Positions 6,945 through 13,326 of a stretch of 17,992 nucleotides of DNA are shown in pieces. This DNA is from Iamia sp964643485. Lineage in GTDB: Bacteria; Actinomycetota; Acidimicrobiia; Acidimicrobiales; Iamiaceae. The stretch spans positions 1-17,992 of the forward strand of contig CAZXRA010000261.1 in NCBI GenBank assembly GCA_964643485.1, written 5' to 3'. Within the stretch, counting starts at the first letter, position 1. Each line of letters starts with the position of its first letter. The notes beneath the pieces were generated by a model. That model ran no database searches, had not been told where the DNA came from, and saw only the letters and a program-made list of their open reading frames with translations. The position numbers were made by a program, and so were the translations under genes.

Positions 6945-8354
6945 TCAGCCCTCGGCCTGCCCACCCTCCCACCAAGTGTCGAGGCGGCGGCCGGCCTCGT
7001 CCTCGCCGAGGGGGCCCTCTTCCAGGCGCAGCTCCATGAGGAAGGCCAAGGCCTTCCCCACGACCGGGCCGGGCGGGATGCCGAGGCGGGCCATCACCGC
7101 CTGGCCGTCGAGGTCGGGACGGATGGCCTTCAGTTCCTCGGCCGTCTCCAGCTCGGCGATGCGCTCCTCCAACTCGTCCATGCGCCGGGCCAGGGTGGCC
7201 GCCTTGCGCTGGTTGCGGGTGGTGCAGTCGCAGCGGGTCAGCTCGATCAGCTCCGACAACAGCGGCCCGGCATCCCGGACGAAGCGGCGGACGGCCGAGT
7301 CGGTCCAGCCCAGGCGATAGGTGTGGAAGCGCAGGTGCAACTCCACCAACGACGTCACCGCCTCCACGTCGTCGTTGGAGTAGCGCAGGGCCGTCATCCG
7401 CTCCCGGGTCATGCGGGCCCCGACCACCTCGTGGTGGTGGAAGGTGACGCCCTTGCCCTGGGCGTAGGAACGCGTCTTGGGCTTGCCCACGTCGTGGAAC
7501 AAGGCAGCCAGCCGGGTGATCCGGTTGGGGGTGCCGTCGTCCTTCCGGGCCCGGACGTTGCCCACCACGGCGATGGAGTGGGCCAGCACGTCCTTGTGGC
7601 GGTGGATCGGATCCTGCTCCAGGCGCAGGGCCGGCAGCTCGGGCAAGAACTGCTCGGCCAGGCCCGTGTCGTGGACGAACCACAGGCCGGCGGCCGGGTC
7701 GTCCACCACGATCAGCTTGTCGAGCTCGTCGCGGATGCGCTCGGCCGACACGATCTCCAGGCGCCCGGCCATGGCCTGCACCGCGGCGACCAGGGCGTCG
7801 TCCGGCTCCAACCCGTAGCCGGCGATGAAGCGGGCGGCCCGGAGCATGCGCAGCGGATCGTCCGAGAACGACACCTCCGGGGCCAGCGGCGTGCGCAACC
7901 GCCCGGCGGCCAGGTCGGTGGCCCCGTCGAAGGGATCGACCAACCGGGGCGTGGGCACCTCCAGGGCCATGGCGTTGACGGTGAAGTCGCGGCGCGACAG
8001 GTCGGCCTCGATGGCGTCGGAGAAGGTGACCTCGGGCTTGCGGCTGTCGGCCGTGTACGCCTCGGCCCGGTGGGTGGTGATCTCGAAGCTCCGCCCCCCG
8101 ATGCGACAGCCGATGGTGCCGAAGCGGGCCCCCTGCTCCCAGAGGGCATCGGCCATCGGGCGGACGATGGCCACGATGGCGTCGGGAAGGGCGTCGGTGG
8201 TGAGGTCGATGTCGGCGTCGGGTCCCAGCTCCCGGCCCAGGAAGTGGTCGCGCACGATCCCGCCCACCAGGTAGAGGCGGTGGCCGGCGGCGACGAAGGC
8301 GTCGGCCAGGGGGCGCACCTCGTCGAGGGTGGCCTGGAAGCGGTCCGGGGTCAC
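6945..8354 (-). CDS. pcnA: CCA tRNA nucleotidyltransferase (pcnA-type, with HD domain)
   Basis: A 469-residue class II nucleotidyltransferase that adds or repairs the CCA end of tRNAs. The head domain has LVGGIVRDHFLG (29-40) and the metal-binding DADID (46-50). RRDFTVNAMA (121-130) is the conserved neck element, and DPLRMLRAARFIA (166-178) and AERIRDEL the nucleotide/RNA-binding part. A C-terminal HD phosphohydrolase domain has HRHKDVLAH (251-259) and LFHDVGK (285-291), the arrangement of actinobacterial PcnA. The open frame extends far upstream to 8801, but that part is arginine/proline-rich antisense-like sequence over the neighbouring gene. GTG at 8354 is chosen because the fold starts immediately after it and a TAGCGT -10 box lies exactly 7 bases upstream; GTG at 8363 is an alternative. 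It lies 55 bases downstream of the sigma partner gene. Confidence 0.9.
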   Translation of the reverse strand: MTPDRFQATLDEVRPLADAFVAAGHRLYLVGGIVRDHFLGRELGPDADIDLTTDALPDAIVAIVRPMADALWEQGARFGTIGCRIGGRSFEITTHRAEAYTADSRKPEVTFSDAIEADLSRRDFTVNAMALEVPTPRLVDPFDGATDLAAGRLRTPLAPEVSFSDDPLRMLRAARFIAGYGLEPDDALVAAVQAMAGRLEIVSAERIRDELDKLIVVDDPAAGLWFVHDTGLAEQFLPELPALRLEQDPIHRHKDVLAHSIAVVGNVRARKDDGTPNRITRLAALFHDVGKPKTRSYAQGKGVTFHHHEVVGARMTRERMTALRYSNDDVEAVTSLVELHLRFHTYRLGWTDSAVRRFVRDAGPLLSELIELTRCDCTTRNQRKAATLARRMDELEERIAELETAEELKAIRPDLDGQAVMARLGIPPGPVVGKALAFLMELRLEEGPLGEDEAGRRLDTWWEGGQAEG

Positions 8355-8361
8355 CCCGATC

Positions 8362-8367
8362 ACGCTA
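8362..8367 (-). promoter_or_regulatory. Candidate -10 box (TAGCGT) for leaderless CCA-transferase transcript
   Basis: TAGCGT on the minus strand is followed by 7 bases (gatcggg) and then the GTG at 8354. The TANNNT-7-GTG arrangement is the same as that at the antitoxin and deacetylase genes in this window. It helps decide the start codon. Function is inferred from motif and spacing. Confidence 0.45.
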
Positions 8368-8409
8368 CGCGCCGACCGACCCCGATCCCGCCTCTCACCA
8401 GGCCCGGCG

Positions 8410-9699
8410 TCAGCCCGGCGAGGCGGCACGAGTCGAGGGCGGGACCAGGGACGGCATGGTGACGTCGCTGTCGATCGACGACCCGTCCTCCACCGAGACC
8501 GAGACGCACACCTCGGCGTGTTGCTCGTCGGGTCGCCCCCACGACCGGACCGCCCGGAGGCAGACGCGGTAGCGGCCCGGCGGCGCCTCGTGGGGTGGGG
8601 GGGCGATGAAGCGCGTCTCGTGGGGAAGGGCCGGGGACTCCGAGGTCGAAGCCCATGGCACCGAGGCGTCGGCGTCGGCCCGAACACTCGGCTCGTGACC
8701 AGCCCCCGCTCCCGCGCTGACCCCGTCGAGGACGTGGGTGCGATGCCACCTCTCGTCGTCCCATCGCTCCCATGACGCCATCGTCGCCACGTGCCAACCA
8801 CCCACAGTCGCCTCGGTCGTCACCATGAAGAAGGCGCCGGGGTGGACGGCACCGGGCGCCGCCGGCGTCATGGACAGGTGGGCCGTCACCGGAGTGTCCT
8901 CCGTCGCGGAACCCTCATCGGAGCGGGCGGCCGACCCCTCCTCCGCCGAGAGGATGCGCAGCTGGGCGCACGGGCGAACGCGACGCCGCGGCGTCTCCTC
9001 ACCCGCCTGCGGATCCTGGCCGCCCTCCCCCGTCGGGTCACCCGGCGGACCCGTCACCATGACCGAGGTGGGCGCCGGACCGTCCTCGGCCTCGGACGCC
9101 TCCGCCCCCCCACCCCCGCTCACCTCGACGCACACCCGGTACCAGCCCGGTCCGGCATCGGACGGGGTGGGGAAGGGATCGGGACCAGGCCCGAGCATGC
9201 CGGCCGCCGGGACCAACAGGTCGCCCGGGACGGGGACGACCTGTCCGTCGGAGCCGTCGGGCTCCCCACCGAGGACGAGGGTGTGGGTGTGAGCCCACGA
9301 CGAGCCGTCCCAGGCCTCCCAGTCGACGCTCACCCCGCGGACCCACCCGTCCCCGTAGCCCAGGTAGCTGATCGTCACGGGATCACCGGCCTCGAGAGTG
9401 GGCACGCCGTCGAGGGGCGGACCGGCCTCCACCACCATCTGCACAGGCACGTCGATCGGCTCGGTCGGCGGGCGCAACGAGCCGGGTCCGGCGATGACGC
9501 CCTCGTCATCGGCATCCCCCCCGACCATGGCCATCCCCCCCGCCATCAGGGCGGCCACGGCCACGACGGCACCGAGTCCCGCTCCCACCCGTCGGCGCCA
9601 CCGCCGCCGCCGGCCCCGCTCCCAGAGCCCCTCGAGGTCGCGGGCGGAGCCGGCCGGCCCAGCCGCCCGGGTCAGCCGCTCACCCAGGTCGTCGCTCAT
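8410..9699 (-). CDS. Membrane-anchored partner of the ECF sigma factor (putative anti-sigma factor) with duplicated external domain
   Basis: A 429-residue protein: a short charged cytoplasmic part (1-38, ending in an Arg-rich run), one transmembrane segment (about 39-60), and a long Pro/Gly/Asp/Glu-rich external part. Two external modules resemble each other: about 84-250 (WEAWDGSSWAHTHT, GPGWYRVCVEV, second cysteine in RPCAQLRI) and about 272-403 (WERWDDERWHRTHV, PPGRYRVCLRA, second cysteine in AEVCVSVSV). Each thus has a cysteine pair (C190/C244 and C380/C398) that could form a disulfide. Its ATG overlaps the sigma-factor stop by 4 bases (ATGA), the usual layout for a sigma/anti-sigma pair. 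No HxxxCxxC zinc-binding anti-sigma motif is present and the cytoplasmic part is short, so the anti-sigma role is inferred from topology and coupling. Confidence 0.72.
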   Translation of the reverse strand: MSDDLGERLTRAAGPAGSARDLEGLWERGRRRRWRRRVGAGLGAVVAVAALMAGGMAMVGGDADDEGVIAGPGSLRPPTEPIDVPVQMVVEAGPPLDGVPTLEAGDPVTISYLGYGDGWVRGVSVDWEAWDGSSWAHTHTLVLGGEPDGSDGQVVPVPGDLLVPAAGMLGPGPDPFPTPSDAGPGWYRVCVEVSGGGGAEASEAEDGPAPTSVMVTGPPGDPTGEGGQDPQAGEETPRRRVRPCAQLRILSAEEGSAARSDEGSATEDTPVTAHLSMTPAAPGAVHPGAFFMVTTEATVGGWHVATMASWERWDDERWHRTHVLDGVSAGAGAGHEPSVRADADASVPWASTSESPALPHETRFIAPPPHEAPPGRYRVCLRAVRSWGRPDEQHAEVCVSVSVEDGSSIDSDVTMPSLVPPSTRAASPG

Positions 9700-10268
9700 C
9701 GGTCGCTCCCCTCACCCGGTGGCCCCACCGCGCCCACCTCGGCCGACGCCACACCGTCGCTCCCCGGGAGGAGGCCATCGGAGCGCAGCGCGGCCAGGGC
9801 CCGGCGGGTGCGGGTCTTCACTGTCCCCTCCGGGATGCCCAGGGCCCGGGCCGTCTCGGCCACCGAGAGGTCGGCGTGGTACCGCAACACGAGCGCGGCC
9901 CGGTCGTCGGGCGGGAGGGCGAGCACAGCCCGGCGCAGCTCGTCGTCGGCCAGCCCCTCGTCGGCGCCAGGGAGGTCGGCCGGGCGCCGGGCACCGACCC
10001 GCGCCACGACTCGGCGCTCGACGCGGTGGCGGCGGGCCCGGCTGATGGCGAGGTTGATCCCCACGCGATGGGCCCACGCGCCGGGCGCCTCCATCGTCCG
10101 CACCTTCTCCCAGTGCTGGCAGACCTTCACGAACGCCTCCTGGGCCAGCTCCTCGGCGAGCCGGCGGTCACCGGTGAACAACGTCAGCGTCGCCCGCACC
10201 TGGTCGTACTGGTCGGCGGTGAACGCGGCCAGGTCATCTGGGGGATCGGAGCCGCCGCGCCTCTTCAT
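9696..10268 (-). CDS. ECF-type RNA polymerase sigma factor
   Basis: A 190-residue sigma-70 family protein with only regions 2 and 4. Region 2 spans about 18-85 (LAEELAQEAFVKVCQHW, then APGAWAHRVGINLAISRARR). Region 4 spans about 108-163, with ALPPDDRAALVLRYHADLS and the helix-turn-helix VAETARALGIPEGTVKTRTRRAL that reads the -35 element. A ~25-residue acidic/Gly-rich tail follows. It directs RNA polymerase to a small regulon, probably under control of the membrane partner encoded by the overlapping downstream gene. Placement near the CCA-transferase gene recalls the SigM locus of other actinobacteria (inference). Ribosome site is weak (gggacgg). A possible self-recognised ECF promoter lies just upstream. 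Confidence 0.88.
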   Translation of the reverse strand: MKRRGGSDPPDDLAAFTADQYDQVRATLTLFTGDRRLAEELAQEAFVKVCQHWEKVRTMEAPGAWAHRVGINLAISRARRHRVERRVVARVGARRPADLPGADEGLADDELRRAVLALPPDDRAALVLRYHADLSVAETARALGIPEGTVKTRTRRALAALRSDGLLPGSDGVASAEVGAVGPPGEGSDR

Positions 10269-10279
10269 GTCACCGTCCC

Positions 10280-10308
10280 AACGCTCGAAGGGGGACGCCA
10301 GGTTTTTC
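10280..10308 (-). promoter_or_regulatory. Possible ECF-type autoregulatory promoter
   Basis: On the minus strand GAAAAACC (10308-10301) is followed by a 17-base spacer and CGTT (10283-10280), then 11 bases to the sigma-factor ATG. This resembles the GGGAACC / 16-17 / CGTC layout of ECF promoters with AAAACC in place of GAACC and CGTT in place of CGTC. It is an imperfect match and could be chance. Confidence 0.25.
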
Positions 10309-10316
10309 GGAGTCGC

Positions 10317-11399
10317 TCAATAGGCGGCGGCCATGCCCATCTGCTGCATGGCGATGCGCAGATCCTCCGGGCGCGAGGCGGCGTTCACCGCGTCGCGGAC
10401 GCTGATGATCGAGTCCTGGTACAGGCCGAGCAGGGCCTGGTCGAAGGTCTGCATCCCGTGGTACTCGCCCTCCTGCATGAGGGCCTCGAGGGTCGCCTCG
10501 TCGGCCCCGGCCGAGATGGCCTCGGCCACCTTCTGGGTGCCGATCAGGATCTCGACGGCCGGTACCCGGCCCCGGCCGTCGACCCGGTCGAGCAGGCGCT
10601 GGGCCACCACGCCTCGCAACACCTGGCCGATCGAGTAGCGGGCCTGGCGCTGGAGGTGAGGCGGGTAGAAGTCGATGAGGCGGGTCACCGTCTCGGCCGC
10701 CGAGAGGGCGGGCATGGTGATGACCACGAGCCGGCCGGAGAGGGCCTCGGCGACCAGGCGCTCGGCCGACGCCGTGTCGGGCACGTCGCTGGCGAAGATG
10801 ACGTCGGCGTTCTGGCGGCCGACCCGGCGCAGGGCGTCGGAGACGGTCGGGGCGTCACTCCCGATCTCCCGCTGGCTGATGAGCGATTTCTTGTCCGCCA
10901 GGAGCACCTCGATGGGATCCTCGACGGTGACGATGTGCCGGGCCCGGGTGGCGTTCACGTGGTCGAGCAGGGCGGCGACCGTCGTGGTCTTGCCCGACGC
11001 TGCCGGGCCGGCCACGACGACGAGGCCAGAGTCCTCCATGGCCAGCTTCTCCACCACCGGGGGCAGGCTCAGGTCGGCGATGGCCGGGGCCCCGGGAACC
11101 ACCCGGCGCACGGCCAGGCTGAGTGACCCCCGCTGCCGGAACACGTTGATCCGGAAGCGGCCCACGCCAGCCACCCCGTGGGCCACGTCGACCTCCCCTC
11201 GCTCCAGGAGCTCCTCGGCCTTGGTCACCGGCAGCAGCTCGGTGAGGATGGCCTCGATCTCCGACGGGCCGAGGGGGGCCATGTCGGTGGCCTGCAAGTG
11301 ACCGTCGATGCGCAGGTGCGGCGCCGAGCCGACCTTGACGATGAGATCGGATCCCCGGCGCTCGGCCAGGTGGTGGAGGAGCTGGGCCAGGTCGGGCAC
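10317..11399 (-). CDS. PilT-like secretion/retraction ATPase with altered catalytic motifs
   Basis: A 360-residue GspE/PilT-family protein. The N-terminal PAS-like part begins LAQLLHHLAERRGSDLIVKVG and contains PHLRIDGHL; the RecA-like ATPase core has Walker A GPAASGKTT (131-139), an Asp box TVEDPIEV (158-165), QREIG (176-180), and a PilT-style C-terminus (GMQTFDQALLGLYQDSIIS). Canonical PilT proteins power pilus retraction. Here the Walker B region reads DVIFASDVPD (199-208) instead of the family GEMRD form, and the His box reads RLVVITMPA (223-231), losing the histidine of GTLHT. ATPase activity may be reduced or lost. The open frame runs upstream to 11552, but GTG at 11399 is chosen: the family N-terminus starts there and a GGAG lies 8 bases upstream. 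No other pilus genes are in the window. Confidence 0.82.
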   Translation of the reverse strand: MPDLAQLLHHLAERRGSDLIVKVGSAPHLRIDGHLQATDMAPLGPSEIEAILTELLPVTKAEELLERGEVDVAHGVAGVGRFRINVFRQRGSLSLAVRRVVPGAPAIADLSLPPVVEKLAMEDSGLVVVAGPAASGKTTTVAALLDHVNATRARHIVTVEDPIEVLLADKKSLISQREIGSDAPTVSDALRRVGRQNADVIFASDVPDTASAERLVAEALSGRLVVITMPALSAAETVTRLIDFYPPHLQRQARYSIGQVLRGVVAQRLLDRVDGRGRVPAVEILIGTQKVAEAISAGADEATLEALMQEGEYHGMQTFDQALLGLYQDSIISVRDAVNAASRPEDLRIAMQQMGMAAAY

Positions 11400-11407
11400 G
11401 GGAGGGT

Positions 11408-11411
11408 CTCC
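11408..11411 (-). promoter_or_regulatory. Ribosome binding site (GGAG) fixing the PilT-like start
   Basis: GGAG on the minus strand stands 8 bases before the GTG at 11399. It supports the 360-residue form over the longer open frame, whose extra 51 residues are Arg/Pro-rich and unlike the family. Confidence 0.5.
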
Positions 11412-11499
11412 GCGGGAAGGGGCAGGTGCCGGGACGGCGCTCGGGACCCCCTCCTGTCGGCGGCGTGGGCCTCGATGTGAGACGTGGCGGCCCGATCGG

Positions 11500-12516
11500 T
11501 CAGTCCCTGTCGCTCGCTCGCTCCCACACCCGGCGGGCGGCCGCCACCACATCGCCCCCCGGGCCCCCGGCCGTGGGCGCCTCCGGCCGGTACTTCACGT
11601 CGAGCACCCGGGCCAGGCTCGCCCCCACCGACAGAGCCAAGCCGTCGAGGTCGTAGCCTCCCTCCAGGAACAGCAGTCGGCGCCCGGAGGGAGCCAGGGC
11701 CAGCAGGTCACCGGTGAGGTCGGCGAAGTCGGCGGCGGTGAGCCCCATGCCGGCCAACGGGTCGGAACGGTGGGCGTCGAACCCAGCCGACACCAACAGC
11801 CATGTCGTCCCGTGGGCCTCGGCCGCCGGGGCGATCAGGTCGACCACGGCCCGCCGGTAGACGTCGCCCGTCGCGCCCGCCGGCAGCGGCACGTTGATGG
11901 TCGCGCCCGCACCCGCACCCTCTCCCGTCTCGTGCAGGGCCCCGGTGCCGGGATACAGCGGCCACTCGTGGAGCGACACGTACAGCACCCGACCGTCGCG
12001 CCAGAAGGCGTCCTGGGTGCCGTTGCCGTGGTGGACGTCGTAGTCGACGACGATGACCCGCTCCCCCGCCTCAGCGAGGGCGGCGGCGGCGACGGCGACG
12101 TTGTTGAACAGGCAGAAGCCCATGGCCCGACGGGGGGTGGCGTGGTGGCCCGGAGGGCGCACGGCGCAGAAGCCGGCCGTCCCCTCGCCCGCCCGCAGGC
12201 GATCGACCAGCTCCAGCCCGGCCCCGGCGGCCAGGCGGGCCGCCTCCATGGAGCGCGGGCCCACCACGGTGTCGGCGTCGACGGCGCCACCCCCCGCGGC
12301 ACCGAAACGGTCGAGGGCGGCGACCAGGTCGGGGTCGTGGACCCGGACCAGCTCCTCGTCGGTGGCCGGCCGGGGCGCCACCCGCCGCACGGCCTCGGTG
12401 AGGGCGGCGGCGGCGATCCCCCGGTCGACGGCCGTCAGCCGGGCCGGCCGCTCCGGGTGCCCGACGCCGGTGTCGTGCTCCCAGAAGCTCGGGTCGGAGG
12501 CCACGAGGAGGGTCAC
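11500..12516 (-). CDS. Histone deacetylase family protein (AcuC/HDAC-like zinc amidohydrolase)
   Basis: A 338-residue arginase/deacetylase-fold enzyme. Diagnostic pieces are in order: HPERPARL (20-27), the catalytic histidine pair in RPPGHHATP (H124, H125), GFCLFNNVAVAA (133-144), the zinc ligands D160 and H162 in VDYDVHHGNGT, the third ligand D247 in SAGFDAHRSDPL, and the transition-state tyrosine in LEGGYDL (Y288). Bacterial members remove acetyl groups from small acylated amines or from proteins such as acetyl-CoA synthetase; the substrate here is unknown. GTG at 12516 is chosen because the beta-strand TLLVASD starts just after it and a TACCGT -10 box lies 7 bases upstream; the open frame continues to 12870 only as antisense of the GNAT gene. 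The gene is divergent from the GNAT gene across 63 bases. Confidence 0.9.
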   Translation of the reverse strand: MTLLVASDPSFWEHDTGVGHPERPARLTAVDRGIAAAALTEAVRRVAPRPATDEELVRVHDPDLVAALDRFGAAGGGAVDADTVVGPRSMEAARLAAGAGLELVDRLRAGEGTAGFCAVRPPGHHATPRRAMGFCLFNNVAVAAAALAEAGERVIVVDYDVHHGNGTQDAFWRDGRVLYVSLHEWPLYPGTGALHETGEGAGAGATINVPLPAGATGDVYRRAVVDLIAPAAEAHGTTWLLVSAGFDAHRSDPLAGMGLTAADFADLTGDLLALAPSGRRLLFLEGGYDLDGLALSVGASLARVLDVKYRPEAPTAGGPGGDVVAAARRVWERASDRD

Positions 12517-12523
12517 CGCCCCG

Positions 12524-12529
12524 ACGGTA
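12524..12529 (-). promoter_or_regulatory. Candidate -10 box (TACCGT) for leaderless deacetylase transcript
   Basis: On the minus strand TACCGT is followed by 7 bases (cggggcg) and the GTG at 12516. No convincing Shine-Dalgarno sequence is present. Same geometry as at 3912-3917 and 8362-8367. Confidence 0.45.
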
Positions 12530-12564
12530 CCGCCCGTGATCCCCGCCGGACGGCCCGTCCCTCT

Positions 12565-12570
12565 TAGGCT
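12565..12570 (+). promoter_or_regulatory. Candidate -10 box (TAGGCT) of the GNAT-DUF6049 operon
   Basis: TAGGCT matches the TANNNT -10 pattern and ends 9 bases before the GTG at 12580, implying a leader of only 0-3 bases. It is the plus-strand half of a 63-base divergent promoter region shared with the deacetylase gene. Confidence 0.45.
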
Positions 12571-12579
12571 CGGGCGGGC

Positions 12580-13326
12580 GTGGACGCCGCCGATGCCCTC
12601 CCTCCCCCCCGGCTCCACCGAGCCGGGACCACGCCCCCGCCGCCCCCCCGGACGGTCCGGGTCGTGGCCTGGCGGGGCCGGCACGACGTGGCCCTCGTCG
12701 CCCCCCGTCCCGGGGCCCGCCCCACCCCCCACGACGTCCTCACCGCCCTCGACCTGGCCGTCCGGCGGGGGGCCCGGCAGGTCGTCACCGGGGCCCTGGC
12801 CCGGGCCGAGCTCGACCCCTTCCTCGCCGTCGGCTTCACCGTCCACGAGCGCCTCCACCTGCTCAGCCACGACCTGGAGGATCTGGAGCCGGTGTCAGGT
12901 GCGGCGCGGCTCCGCCGGGCCCGTCGGCGTGACCACGGTCCCGCTCTCGCCGTCGACGCCCGGGCCTTCGACCCCTTCTGGCGCCTCGACGGCGACGGCC
13001 TCGACGACGCCCTCCGCGCCACCAGCTCGGCCCGGTTCCGAGTCGCCACTGATCCCGACGTGGTCGGCTACGCCGTGACCGGGCGTTCCGGCGATCGGGG
13101 CTACTTCCAGCGCCTCGCCGTCGACCCGCAGCGCCACTCGGAGGGCATCGGCCGGTCGTTGGTGCTCGACGGCCTGCACTGGCTGCGTCGCCGTCACGTC
13201 CGCGGGGCCGTGGTCAACACCCAGATCGGCAACGAGGCCGCCCTGCGGCTCTATCGCACGCTGGGCTTCGTCCCCGAACGCGACGGCTTGACGGTGCTGA
13301 CCCGTCCCGTCGGCGAGGCGGGATGA
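12580..13326 (+). CDS. GNAT-family N-acetyltransferase with a degenerate N-terminal GNAT-like half
   Basis: A 248-residue protein. The C-terminal domain (about 115-245) is a typical GNAT fold with the acetyl-CoA loop RLAVDPQRHSEGIGRSLV (178-195; the Q/RxxGxG/A signature is QRHSEGIG), then VNTQIGNEAALRLYRTLGF (212-230), which packs the C-terminal strand. The N-terminal part (about 26-103) resembles a second, worn GNAT half (ARAELDPFLAVGFTVHERLHLLSHDL) without any acetyl-CoA loop. It would acetylate an amine of unknown identity. It begins with a GTG next to a TAGGCT -10 box, and its stop overlaps the ATG of the DUF6049-like gene (ATGA), so the two are translationally coupled. Confidence 0.8.
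   Translation: MDAADALPPPRLHRAGTTPPPPPRTVRVVAWRGRHDVALVAPRPGARPTPHDVLTALDLAVRRGARQVVTGALARAELDPFLAVGFTVHERLHLLSHDLEDLEPVSGAARLRRARRRDHGPALAVDARAFDPFWRLDGDGLDDALRATSSARFRVATDPDVVGYAVTGRSGDRGYFQRLAVDPQRHSEGIGRSLVLDGLHWLRRRHVRGAVVNTQIGNEAALRLYRTLGFVPERDGLTVLTRPVGEAG

Noticed and set aside
4751..7039. 762-residue open frame on the plus strand opposite the Tat lipoprotein
   Set aside because: Composition is Gly/Val/His/Arg-rich with no domain pattern; the opposite strand has a Tat motif, lipobox and coherent fold.
10274..10297. Inverted repeat CGTCCC/GGGACG spanning the sigma-factor ribosome site
   Set aside because: A 6-bp stem with a long loop is expected by chance in such GC-rich DNA; no further support for a regulatory RNA switch.
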